Shown: positions 18,167 through 25,670 of the stretch, in pieces
Layout of the letters: every line of letters starts with the position of its first letter
Position numbering within the stretch: the stretch's first letter is position 1
Assembly: GCF_018986915.1 (NCBI RefSeq)
Contig: NZ_CP076723.1
Span: 4,616,228-4,680,227 of the forward strand
Direction: 5' to 3'
Source of the DNA: Geomonas oryzisoli
Lineage (GTDB): Bacteria > Desulfobacterota > Desulfuromonadia > Geobacterales > Geobacteraceae
Length of the DNA stretch: 64,000 bases
The notes under the pieces: generated by a model
Database searches by the model: none
Told to the model about the DNA's origin: nothing
Seen by the model: only the letters and a program-made list of their open reading frames with translations
Made by a program: the position numbers and the translations under genes

Positions 18167-20413
18167 ATGAACGAACTGACCATCAAGCTGAAGACCGGGG
18201 ACGAGATCAAGGGGGTCCTGACCCGTTCCTTCAAGTATCAGGATACCGACCTCGAGGTGTTGACCGAGGGGAGCAGGGAGGCGCTGGTCTTCTCGCTGGA
18301 CGAGATCTGCTACATCCGCTTTTTGAGCCCGCCGGCCGGCATCGGTCGCGGCGGCAGCGAGGCCCTGGAGGAGGTGCAGACCATCGCCGGCGAGACCTTC
18401 AGGGTGAACGTGCCGGGCAACGGGAAGTTCCTGAAGGGGTTCCTGGGGCTGCTGCCGGGAGACAGCAGCCAGACCATCTTTTTTACCGACTCAGGGGTGC
18501 GCTACCGCCAGGACGCCCGCTTCACGGGGCAGATCCTGCAGGACCAGGGATTCGTATCGACGGACAAGCTCGAGGCGGCGCTCAAGCTGCAGGAAGAGCA
18601 GGCGCACCGCGGGGAACAGGACGCGGCCATTCTCCTGGCCGACGCAGTTGACGAGGGAGAGATGCACGAGCAGACACAAAGGCACGAAATACACCACACG
18701 CGGGTCGGCGACATCCTGGTCGAATCGGGGCTGGTGACCAGGGAACAAGTCGAGGCCGCCTTCAAGAGCCAGAAGGGGAAGAAGCTGCAGGTGGGCGAGC
18801 TGCTGATCATGAAGGGGCTCATCACCGAGGAACAGCTCCTGTCGGCGCTGGCCACCAAGTTCCGGCTCCGCTTCGTGGACCTGGAAGCGGTGGTTCCCGG
18901 CGAAGCGGCCCTCGGGGCGATCTCCGAGGGGCTGGCGACCCGGCTCAAGGTCTTCCCCATCTCGCTGGAGGGGAGGAAACTGGTGGTCGCCACCTGCGCC
19001 CCCACCGACCTGACCATCGGGGACAACCTGCGGTTCTCCACCAACTTCGTCCCGGAGCTGGTGGTCGCCTCTTCGCGCCAGATCATGGCCGCCATCGACA
19101 AGTACTACCGCAACCGGATCGAGACGGTGGACACCCTCTTGAACTCGATGAGGGGCGAGGCGGAGACGGTGACCATAGAGGAGGAGGCGGACGACACCCG
19201 CCTGCTCTTCGAGCCAGACTCGAAGATCATCTCCCTGGTGAACCGGATCCTGATTGACGCCTACCGGCGCGGCGCATCGGACATCCACTTCGAGCCCGGC
19301 AACGGCAACGAACCGCTCAACATCCGTTACCGTATCGACGGCGAGTGCATCCATGCCCACAAGGTCGCCGCCTCTTACAAGGGGGCCATCACGGTGCGCA
19401 TCAAGATCATGGCCGACCTGAACATAGCGGAACGGCGCCGCCCGCAAAGCGGCAAGATCCTGCTCCGCTACCGGCAGCAGATGCTGGAGTACCGGGTCGA
19501 GGTCACCCCGATGGTCGGGGGGCGGGAAGCGGCGGTCCTGAGGCTTTTGGCGGCCTCGAAGCCGCTTCCGCTGGCCGGGTTGGGGCTGCTGCCGCACAAC
19601 CTGGTGCGCTTCGTGGACATCCTGGAGAAGCCGCACGGCATCATCCTCTGCGTCGGCCCGACCGGATCAGGCAAGACCACGACGCTCCACTCGGCGCTGG
19701 GACACATCAACACCCAGGAGCGCAAGATCTGGACCGCGGAGGACCCGGTGGAGATCACCCAGGCGGGACTGTGCCAGGTGCAGGTGAACGCAAAGATCGG
19801 CTTCACCTTCGCCGAGGCGCTGCGCTCGTTCCTGCGCGCCGACCCCGACGTGATCATGATCGGCGAGATGCGCGACGCCGAGACCTCGAAGATCGCCATC
19901 GAGGCCTCGCTCACCGGCCACCTGGTCTTTTCCACCCTGCACACCAACTCGGCTCCCGAGGCGGCGGTGCGCCTGATCGAGATGGGGATGGACCCCTTCA
20001 ATTTCTCGGACGCGCTTTTGGGCATCGTGGCGCAGCGCCTGGCCAAGCGGCTCTGCCAGAACTGCAAGAAGCCGGCGCATAACCAGCGCGAGCTGTACGA
20101 CGACATCGTGGCCTCCCTGCGCCAGGTCGCCGGGGATCGCGAGGGGGTCATCCCCGAGCTCAAGGAAGCCAACTTCATGAAGGCGGTGGGGTGCGAGGAG
20201 TGCGCCGGCACCGGCTACAGGGGGCGCATCGCCCTGCACGAGCTCATGATCGGGACCGAGACGGTCAAAACCGCTATCAGGCGCGGCGTGGGCATGGACG
20301 AGCTCCGCTCCATCGCCATGGACGAGGGGATGTGGACCCTGAAGATGGACGGCCTGATGAAGGTGCTGCAGGGGGAGACCGACCTGGAGCAGATCCTGAA
20401 AGTCTGCATGTAG
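18167..20413 (+). CDS. GspE/PilB-type ATPase with MshEN-like N-terminus
   Basis: The product has 748 residues. An N-terminal small beta domain (about 1-130, TIKLKTGDEIKGVLTR) is followed by MshEN-like repeats: TGQILQDQGFVSTDKLEAAL, VGDILVESGLVTREQVEAAF and VGELLIMKGLITEEQLLSAL. Such repeats bind c-di-GMP in MshE. The ATPase core has GPTGSGKTTT (Walker A near 497), RADPDVIMIGEMRD (Walker B/Asp box), LVFSTLHTN (His box) and a tetracysteine CQNC...CEECAGTG. It is complete, yet no pilin, platform or secretin gene lies nearby. Its place after the c-di-GMP enzyme suggests it is an effector acting on a pilus or secretion system encoded elsewhere. Confidence 0.92.
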   Translation: MNELTIKLKTGDEIKGVLTRSFKYQDTDLEVLTEGSREALVFSLDEICYIRFLSPPAGIGRGGSEALEEVQTIAGETFRVNVPGNGKFLKGFLGLLPGDSSQTIFFTDSGVRYRQDARFTGQILQDQGFVSTDKLEAALKLQEEQAHRGEQDAAILLADAVDEGEMHEQTQRHEIHHTRVGDILVESGLVTREQVEAAFKSQKGKKLQVGELLIMKGLITEEQLLSALATKFRLRFVDLEAVVPGEAALGAISEGLATRLKVFPISLEGRKLVVATCAPTDLTIGDNLRFSTNFVPELVVASSRQIMAAIDKYYRNRIETVDTLLNSMRGEAETVTIEEEADDTRLLFEPDSKIISLVNRILIDAYRRGASDIHFEPGNGNEPLNIRYRIDGECIHAHKVAASYKGAITVRIKIMADLNIAERRRPQSGKILLRYRQQMLEYRVEVTPMVGGREAAVLRLLAASKPLPLAGLGLLPHNLVRFVDILEKPHGIILCVGPTGSGKTTTLHSALGHINTQERKIWTAEDPVEITQAGLCQVQVNAKIGFTFAEALRSFLRADPDVIMIGEMRDAETSKIAIEASLTGHLVFSTLHTNSAPEAAVRLIEMGMDPFNFSDALLGIVAQRLAKRLCQNCKKPAHNQRELYDDIVASLRQVAGDREGVIPELKEANFMKAVGCEECAGTGYRGRIALHELMIGTETVKTAIRRGVGMDELRSIAMDEGMWTLKMDGLMKVLQGETDLEQILKVCM

Positions 20414-20459
20414 TAGTAACGGCGGCACGATAAGGCGAAGCGCGCGGAGGGATCGGAAG

Positions 20460-23198
20460 ATGCCTGAGGGTAAGGTGCGTTCCAGTTGGCAGTTGGTGCT
20501 TTTCGCGCTGGCCGTAGCGGCCGGCGTCCCGTTCCTGCTCCTGGAGCTGTCGGGGGCGGCGCTGTACGTGGTGCTGGACGTCCCCTCCTACCTCACCTTC
20601 CACAACACCGTGGAAATATTCAGCGTCATGGTCTCCCTCTCCATATTCGGGGTTGGGTGGTTCTCCTACAACCAAAGCCGTGACCGGCACTCCCTCTTCC
20701 TCGCCGTCGCCTTCCTGGGTATCGGGCTGATGGACTTCATGCACACCCTGGCCTACACCGGCATGCCCCCCCTGGTCACCCCGAACTCCCCCAACAAATC
20801 GACCCAGTTCTGGATCGCGGTGCGCCTGTTCTCCGCCGCCGCCTTCCTCGCCAGCGCCTTCGTCTCCGAGCAGAACCGCTCCCGTCTCCTGGGTCGGGTG
20901 CCACTCATGCTGGTGACGCTGGCCGTCACCGCCGCCACCTTCACCGCGGTCATCTTCCGTCCCGACCTGGTGCCGGACACCTTCGTGGCGGGGGTGGGGT
21001 TGACGCCGTTCAAAAAGGGCTCCGAGCTGGTCGTCATCGCCCTGTTCGTGCTGGCCACGCTCGCCTACGTGAAGCGCCTCACCGCCTCCCGGGACCGCAT
21101 CTACCTGTACTACCTGAGCGCCTTCATCCTCTGCATCGTGAGCGAGCTCACCTTCACCGTCTACAAGAGTGTCTTCGACAGCTTCAACCTGCTGGGGCAC
21201 CTGTACAAGCTGTTCGCCTTCCTGCTGATCTACCGGGGCATCTTTGCTGCCGCCATCAAGCGCCCCTACCGGCAACTGAACCTGGCCCTCGGAGAACTGC
21301 GCCACACCAACGACGTCCTCGTGGCCATCATGGACTCGATCCCCCACTGCATCTTCTGGAAGGACCGCCGCAGCGTCTATCTCGGCTGCAACCGTGAGTT
21401 CGCCAAAAGCGCGGGGCTGGCCGATCCTGCCCAGATCGTCGGCAAGTGCGACTACGACCTTCCCTGGAGCCGCGAAGAGTCCGACGGGTACCGCGCCGAC
21501 GACAGCGAGGTCATGCAGAAGAACCAGGCCAAGATGCACATCATCGAGAACCTGACCCGGGCCGACGGCAGCGTCACCTGGATCGAGACCAGCAAGATGC
21601 CGCTTACCGACGAGGATGGCGCGGTGCGGGGGGTGCTCGGGATCTACGAGGACATCACGGCGAGAAAGCTGGCCGAGGAGCGGCTCTCGGAGACGCTGCA
21701 GTTCAACCAGGAGATCATCAACAGTGCCCGGGAGGGGATCATCGTCTACGACCGCGAGCTGCGCTACCTGGTCTGGAACCCGTACATGGAAGAGATCAGC
21801 GGCAGGCCCGCCGCCGAGGTCGTGGGCAAGCGCCCCGCGGAGGTCTTCCCGTGGCTTGCGGAGACCGGGTTGGTGCGCCGCCTGGAGCAGCTTCTGGCCG
21901 GGGGCGCACCCACGGTCACCGAATTCGGCGGCAGGCACGTGAGTGGGAGGATGCTCTGTATGTCCGACGCCTCCGCCCCGTTGAGAAGCAGCTCCGGCGA
22001 AGTAATCGGGATTATCGGCACGGTGCGCGACATCACCGAGCGGCGCGGCATCGAGGAGCAGCTGCGCCAGGCCCAGAAGCTGGAGTCGGTCGGGCGGCTG
22101 GCGGGTGGGGTGGCCCACGATTTCAACAACAAGCTCACGGTGATCATGGGGTGCGCCGAACTGGCGGCGCGGCAGACCGGGGAAGCCGCGGTCCTGGAAC
22201 ACCTGCGTCTGATCGTCAAGGCCGCCGAGCAGTCCCGCGACATCACCCGGCAGCTGCTCGCCTTCTCGCGCCAGCAGGTCGTCGCGCCCAGAACGGTGCA
22301 GGTGAACGGCATGCTGTGGGAGCTGAAAAAGTCATTGGGACGGCTTATCGGCGAAGACATCTCCATCGTGCTGGCACCCGGGGAGCAGCTTTGGAGCATC
22401 AGCATGGACCCGGTGCAGCTGGACCAGATCATCATGAACCTGGCGGTGAACGCCCGCGACGCCATGCCCCGGGGAGGGACCATCACCATCGAGACCGCCA
22501 ACGTGCAGTTCGAGGAGCCGCCTCCCCTGCACCCGGAGGTGCCGCCGGGAGGATACGTAAGGATCACCTGCCGCGACACCGGTGTCGGCATGGATGCCGA
22601 GACCCGCGCCCACGTCTTCGAGCCCTTCTACACCACCAAGGAGCAGGGGAAAGGGACCGGGCTCGGGCTGGCCACCGTCTACGGCATCGTCAGGCAAAAC
22701 GGAGGCTTCATCGATCTCGAGACCGCACCCGGTGCCGGCAGCGCGTTCAGCATCTGCCTGCCGAGGTGCGCCGACGGCGAGGAGAACCATACGCCGCCGC
22801 CCGCCGCAACGCGGCAACAAGGAGCGGGGACGGTGCTGCTGGTCGAGGACGAGGACATGGTGCGCGAGCTGACCGCCAGCATACTGGAGTCCCTGGGGTA
22901 CCGCTGCCTCGCCACGGCCGACCCGCGCGAGGCGCTGGAGGTGGCCGGCAACCCCGAGGTCGCCATCGACCTGGTGCTCACCGACGTGGTGATGCCCGGC
23001 ATGCGGGGACCGGAGATGATGCAGCGGATGCGGCGCGAGCGCCCGGATATCAAGTGCATCTACATGTCCGGCTTCACCGATGCCATCATGGACGAGGAGA
23101 GCGGGAGTTGGGAGGGGGGCGCCTTCTTGAAGAAGCCGTTCCAGATGGAAGAGCTGGCGCGCATGGTGCAGTCGGTGCTCGGCACGCAACCCGGCTGA
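20460..23198 (+). CDS. Hybrid sensor histidine kinase, MASE3-PAS-PAS-HisKA-HATPase-REC
   Basis: The product has 912 residues. The N-terminal 275 residues form a multi-spanning MASE3 sensor (HNTVEIFSVMVSLSIFGVGW; MDFMHTLAYTGMP). Two PAS domains follow (about 285-400 and 415-530). HisKA has LAGGVAHDFNNKLTVIMG (His near 553), HATPase has NLAVNARDAMPRGG, DTGVGMD and GTGLGLATVYGIV, and the C-terminal receiver has VEDEDMV and LVLTDVVMPGM (Asp near 841) with an FLKKPF lysine. It closes the operon that starts at the TonB receptor and ends 22 bases from the convergent respiratory operon. The ligand is unknown. Confidence 0.93.
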   Translation: MPEGKVRSSWQLVLFALAVAAGVPFLLLELSGAALYVVLDVPSYLTFHNTVEIFSVMVSLSIFGVGWFSYNQSRDRHSLFLAVAFLGIGLMDFMHTLAYTGMPPLVTPNSPNKSTQFWIAVRLFSAAAFLASAFVSEQNRSRLLGRVPLMLVTLAVTAATFTAVIFRPDLVPDTFVAGVGLTPFKKGSELVVIALFVLATLAYVKRLTASRDRIYLYYLSAFILCIVSELTFTVYKSVFDSFNLLGHLYKLFAFLLIYRGIFAAAIKRPYRQLNLALGELRHTNDVLVAIMDSIPHCIFWKDRRSVYLGCNREFAKSAGLADPAQIVGKCDYDLPWSREESDGYRADDSEVMQKNQAKMHIIENLTRADGSVTWIETSKMPLTDEDGAVRGVLGIYEDITARKLAEERLSETLQFNQEIINSAREGIIVYDRELRYLVWNPYMEEISGRPAAEVVGKRPAEVFPWLAETGLVRRLEQLLAGGAPTVTEFGGRHVSGRMLCMSDASAPLRSSSGEVIGIIGTVRDITERRGIEEQLRQAQKLESVGRLAGGVAHDFNNKLTVIMGCAELAARQTGEAAVLEHLRLIVKAAEQSRDITRQLLAFSRQQVVAPRTVQVNGMLWELKKSLGRLIGEDISIVLAPGEQLWSISMDPVQLDQIIMNLAVNARDAMPRGGTITIETANVQFEEPPPLHPEVPPGGYVRITCRDTGVGMDAETRAHVFEPFYTTKEQGKGTGLGLATVYGIVRQNGGFIDLETAPGAGSAFSICLPRCADGEENHTPPPAATRQQGAGTVLLVEDEDMVRELTASILESLGYRCLATADPREALEVAGNPEVAIDLVLTDVVMPGMRGPEMMQRMRRERPDIKCIYMSGFTDAIMDEESGSWEGGAFLKKPFQMEELARMVQSVLGTQPG

Positions 23199-23220
23199 GG
23201 TCGGCGCGCCGGGGGCAGGG

Positions 23221-23721
23221 TCAGCGGGGGGAGCTGAGCGAGCGCAGGTAGTGGACCAGCGGCCAGCGGTGCGGCGGGGGGACCACCCGTTCCAGCACCG
23301 GCTCGTGGCCGATGCCGGTCAGCATGGCGCGCAGAAGCTCGCCGTCGCGGTAGCCGGCGATCCTGGGGAGACGCAGGTCCGCCGGTCTCGGGAGGTAGCT
23401 GTTGCCGACGGGCCCGTCGCCGGCGCCGCTGGCGCCGTGGCAGAAGACGCAGTAATAGCCGAAGTAGGCCGCACCTTGGGCGACCACCGCCGGGGTGGCC
23501 GGGACCGGGTTGGCGAGCCCCGCCGCCTCGGCCTGGGCGGGCGTACGATTCCCCGTGGGGGCTACGCTCACCGAACCCGGCGCCGGTGCCGGGAGCACCA
23601 TCTGGAATTCCCGCACGTGGTGCTGGACCGTCATGCGCGGGCCCCGGTACAGGATGTACCCGAAGAGCACCGCCCCGAGCAGCGGGGGCGCCACCACCAT
23701 GAAGATCGTCAGCTTCCTCAT
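23221..23721 (-). CDS. actE: Membrane-anchored monoheme cytochrome c, ActE-like
   Basis: The 166-residue product starts at 23721, its ATG overlapping the previous stop. An N-terminal anchor (LTIFMVVAPPLLGAVLFGYIL) precedes a single cytochrome c domain with AAYFGYYCVFCHGASGAGDG (CXXCH near 100), PADLRLPRI and a C-terminal HRWPLVHYLRSL. The latter resembles the RWxIVxYIRxLQ end of ActE, the monoheme subunit of alternative complex III. Being the last gene, after the oxidase genes, it probably carries electrons between the two complexes. Assignment to ActE is inferred from motif and context. Confidence 0.75.
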   Translation of the reverse strand: MRKLTIFMVVAPPLLGAVLFGYILYRGPRMTVQHHVREFQMVLPAPAPGSVSVAPTGNRTPAQAEAAGLANPVPATPAVVAQGAAYFGYYCVFCHGASGAGDGPVGNSYLPRPADLRLPRIAGYRDGELLRAMLTGIGHEPVLERVVPPPHRWPLVHYLRSLSSPR

Positions 23722-24008
23722 CACTCCCTCCCGCGTTTTACGCCCGGCTGCCGGGGCGGCAGCGGCACCGCTTCCGGCAGTGCCCGGATCTGCCGCGGCA
23801 CCTTCCCGTGCGGCTGCTCGCTCGAATAGATCGACTCCGCCGGAGCGTCCGGGAGCTGTCCGAAGTCCCAGCGACGGGGCGCGTCCTCGACCAGCAGGTA
23901 CACCAGCCAACCAAACCCCATGATGGCGGCGCTGAAGGCGATCAGGATCACCCACTCCCAGGGGGAGCGCAGTTCCTGGTGCTCGTCGTATTCCGGCGTT
24001 CGTTCCAT
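23721..24008 (-). CDS. Small membrane protein of the respiratory operon, 95 aa
   Basis: I do not recognise the family. The start MERTPEYDEHQELRSP at 24008 precedes one membrane helix (WVILIAFSAAIMGFGWLVYLLV, about 19-40) and a polar C-terminal half (VEDAPRRWDFGQLPDAPAES) that would face one side of the membrane. The stop overlaps the next start by one base, so translation is coupled to the cytochrome. It may be an accessory subunit of the oxidase or a supercomplex linker. Confidence 0.65.
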   Translation of the reverse strand: MERTPEYDEHQELRSPWEWVILIAFSAAIMGFGWLVYLLVEDAPRRWDFGQLPDAPAESIYSSEQPHGKVPRQIRALPEAVPLPPRQPGVKRGRE

Positions 24009-24016
24009 GGGTCGCC

Positions 24017-24298
24017 TCACCAGTTGGGGGGAGTGCCGTGGTTTTGCGTCACCTCGAAGAGGGTGAAGGCGATGCAGACCCCGAAGAGGATGATGATCAC
24101 CCAGGGCATGAAGCTGCGCAGCCAGCGGAAGAAGCTGGCCGCCCCCCGCACCTTGATCTCTTCGCTTTGCTTCTCGAAACCGCGCGGCAGCCACAGCGCC
24201 TGGTAGGTGAGCGCCATGATCAAGACCAGCGCCGCGCCCGACAGGAGCGCGATGACCAGCCACTGGTTCTGCAGCACGTACAGGTAGAGCATCAGCAT
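24017..24298 (-). CDS. Small two-helix membrane protein of the respiratory operon, 93 aa
   Basis: Two hydrophobic helices are visible: about 10-33 (NQWLVIALLSGAALVLIMALTY) and about 65-83 (PWVIIILFGVCIAFTLF). A charged loop with FEKQSEEIKVRG lies between. GGGGGCAGCC precedes the ATG. It resembles small oxidase subunits in size and topology but I cannot assign it. It sits between the ccoS-like gene and the single-helix protein gene, all on the same strand. Confidence 0.65.
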   Translation of the reverse strand: MLMLYLYVLQNQWLVIALLSGAALVLIMALTYQALWLPRGFEKQSEEIKVRGAASFFRWLRSFMPWVIIILFGVCIAFTLFEVTQNHGTPPNW

Positions 24299-24360
24299 GG
24301 CTGCCCCCTAATTCCTTTCTCCACGTAACCTTCTCTTAAAGATGCCGCCCGGTTCCTCTA

Positions 24361-24382
24361 GGGGCGAATGATCATTCGCCCG
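24361..24382. repeat. Perfect 20-bp palindrome overlapping a stop codon
   Basis: GGGCGAATGA and its exact reverse complement abut at 24362-24381. The stop codon of the ccoS-like gene lies inside. A related element with a three-base loop is at 63831-63852. Confidence 0.7.
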
Positions 24383-24557
24383 TTTCGTCCCCCTCCGGAA
24401 TGCCGCTGTCCAGCGCCAGGTAGCGGGCCCGCTCCTGGTCGGCGAACTGCCCCGACCGCACACCCCACACGAAGAAGACGATCAGCGCGGCGCACATCAA
24501 TAGCGGCAGGCACATCCAGATCAGCAAAAAGGCGGGTGTTTCCAGGGGGCTCTGCAT
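24372..24557 (-). CDS. ccoS: CcoS-like cbb3 oxidase assembly protein
   Basis: The 61-residue protein has one membrane helix (about 9-31) followed by WGVRSGQFADQERARYLAL. This matches the CcoS hallmark W-x-V-R-S-G-Q-F-D-D-x-E. CcoS is needed to insert heme and copper into cbb3 oxidases. It lies directly after the oxidase genes. The C-terminus ends inside a palindromic repeat. Confidence 0.75.
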   Translation of the reverse strand: MQSPLETPAFLLIWMCLPLLMCAALIVFFVWGVRSGQFADQERARYLALDSGIPEGDETGE

Positions 24558-24597
24558 CTTCTTTTCTCCGTGTGATCTCTGCGTCCGGCTGGACCCG

Positions 24598-24662
24598 CCA
24601 CTGTGCCCATCCTTGCGGCTTCACCCACCCCCCGGCCCCCTCCCGTCAAGGGGGGGGAGGCG
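24598..24662. repeat. Half copy of the nested G/C hairpin element
   Basis: CTTCACCCACCCCCC, GGCC, then CCCCCTCCCGTCAAGGGGGGG. It matches the right half of the elements at 55535 and 57758. Confidence 0.65.
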
Positions 24663-24680
24663 GTAACGAGCTTGGCGGAG

Positions 24681-25670
24681 CTAGGGCGACTCCTGCACGG
24701 CCGGCGGCGGGTACGGGTTCTGCCAGTTCCCCTCGTAGGAGGCGTCGATGCCGCGGGGCTCGGTGTTGGCGTCGGTGTATCCGAGGAACGACACCGCCAG
24801 GTAGTTGGCCAGGTCCCAGATCTTCTCGCTCTCCAGGTGCTTCTTGAAGTAGGGCATGGCGGTGCCGGTGATGCCGTTCATGATCTGGTAGTAGAAGATC
24901 CCGCCGATGTACCGGTTCTCCACCAGGTGGCGCCTGAGAATGGTGAAGTTCAGCGGGGGCGGACCCAGGAAGGGCTGCGCCGGGCCGTTGCCGTCACCGA
25001 TGGGGCTGTGGCAGTTGATGCACAGCTGCTGGTAGATCCTTTTGCCGCGCTGCAGCGCCGCCTGGGTGGCCGGGTAGGGGTTGGGCATCCGGCGCCAGAC
25101 CTCGGGCACCTGCGCGTGCAGCCACTCGATGTTGCGGTCGACGCCCCCCGCGTAGGCCACCTGCGCCTGCCGCTTCCAGTCGCGCTGGCGCTTGTGCCTG
25201 AGGTCCGCGTCCTTTCCCCCCAGTGCCTGGACGTAGGCCGCCAGCGCCTGGATCTCGCGGACGGTCAGGAAGTCCCAGGCGGGCATCACCGATACGGGGG
25301 TGGTGTAGCGCGGGTTGGTGAAGTGGGCGATGTTCCAGTCGTCGCTGTGTTCCCCCCCCTCCTGGGAGAGGTCCGGGCCGGTGCGCTCGCTTCCCAGGAT
25401 GGCCGGCTCGATGCCGGCGTAGTCGCCGGCCCGGGCGATCCGCTCCGCCCCGATGTCCCAGTCGCTGACCCGGATGAACTGGGAGTGGCAGTAGCTGCAG
25501 CCGTTTCTCACGTAGAGCCGGTGCCCCTCGCGCTCCAGCGGCGAGAGCGGCCGCCAGATGTCCGAGGGGTAGTCCTTCATGGTCATGGAGGGCAATCCCA
25601 CGATGATGAAGGTTGAGGCCCAGAAGACCATGAGCGCGCCGACGATGAGAACGGCCGGGGTCATCTTCAT
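24681..25670 (-). CDS. ccoO: cbb3 oxidase subunit II (CcoO) fused to a second cytochrome c domain
   Basis: The 329-residue product starts at 25670, overlapping ccoN by four bases. An N-terminal membrane anchor (AVLIVGALMVFWASTFIIVG) leads to a CcoO/FixO domain with LYVRNGCSYCHSQFIR, GSERTGPDLSQEGG, DWNIAHFTNP and VMPAW. A second cytochrome c domain follows (GKRIYQQLCINCHSPIGDGNGPAQP near 215, then AMPYF). The two CXXCH motifs mean two hemes. In this operon no separate CcoP exists, so the fusion probably replaces both CcoO and CcoP. It would deliver electrons to the CcoN catalytic subunit. Confidence 0.9.
   Translation of the reverse strand: MKMTPAVLIVGALMVFWASTFIIVGLPSMTMKDYPSDIWRPLSPLEREGHRLYVRNGCSYCHSQFIRVSDWDIGAERIARAGDYAGIEPAILGSERTGPDLSQEGGEHSDDWNIAHFTNPRYTTPVSVMPAWDFLTVREIQALAAYVQALGGKDADLRHKRQRDWKRQAQVAYAGGVDRNIEWLHAQVPEVWRRMPNPYPATQAALQRGKRIYQQLCINCHSPIGDGNGPAQPFLGPPPLNFTILRRHLVENRYIGGIFYYQIMNGITGTAMPYFKKHLESEKIWDLANYLAVSFLGYTDANTEPRGIDASYEGNWQNPYPPPAVQESP

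Noticed and set aside
20277-22202. 641-residue minus-strand frame inside the hybrid kinase gene
   Set aside because: Antisense shadow; His/Asp/Gly-rich without motifs, while the plus strand has MASE3, HisKA and receiver signatures.
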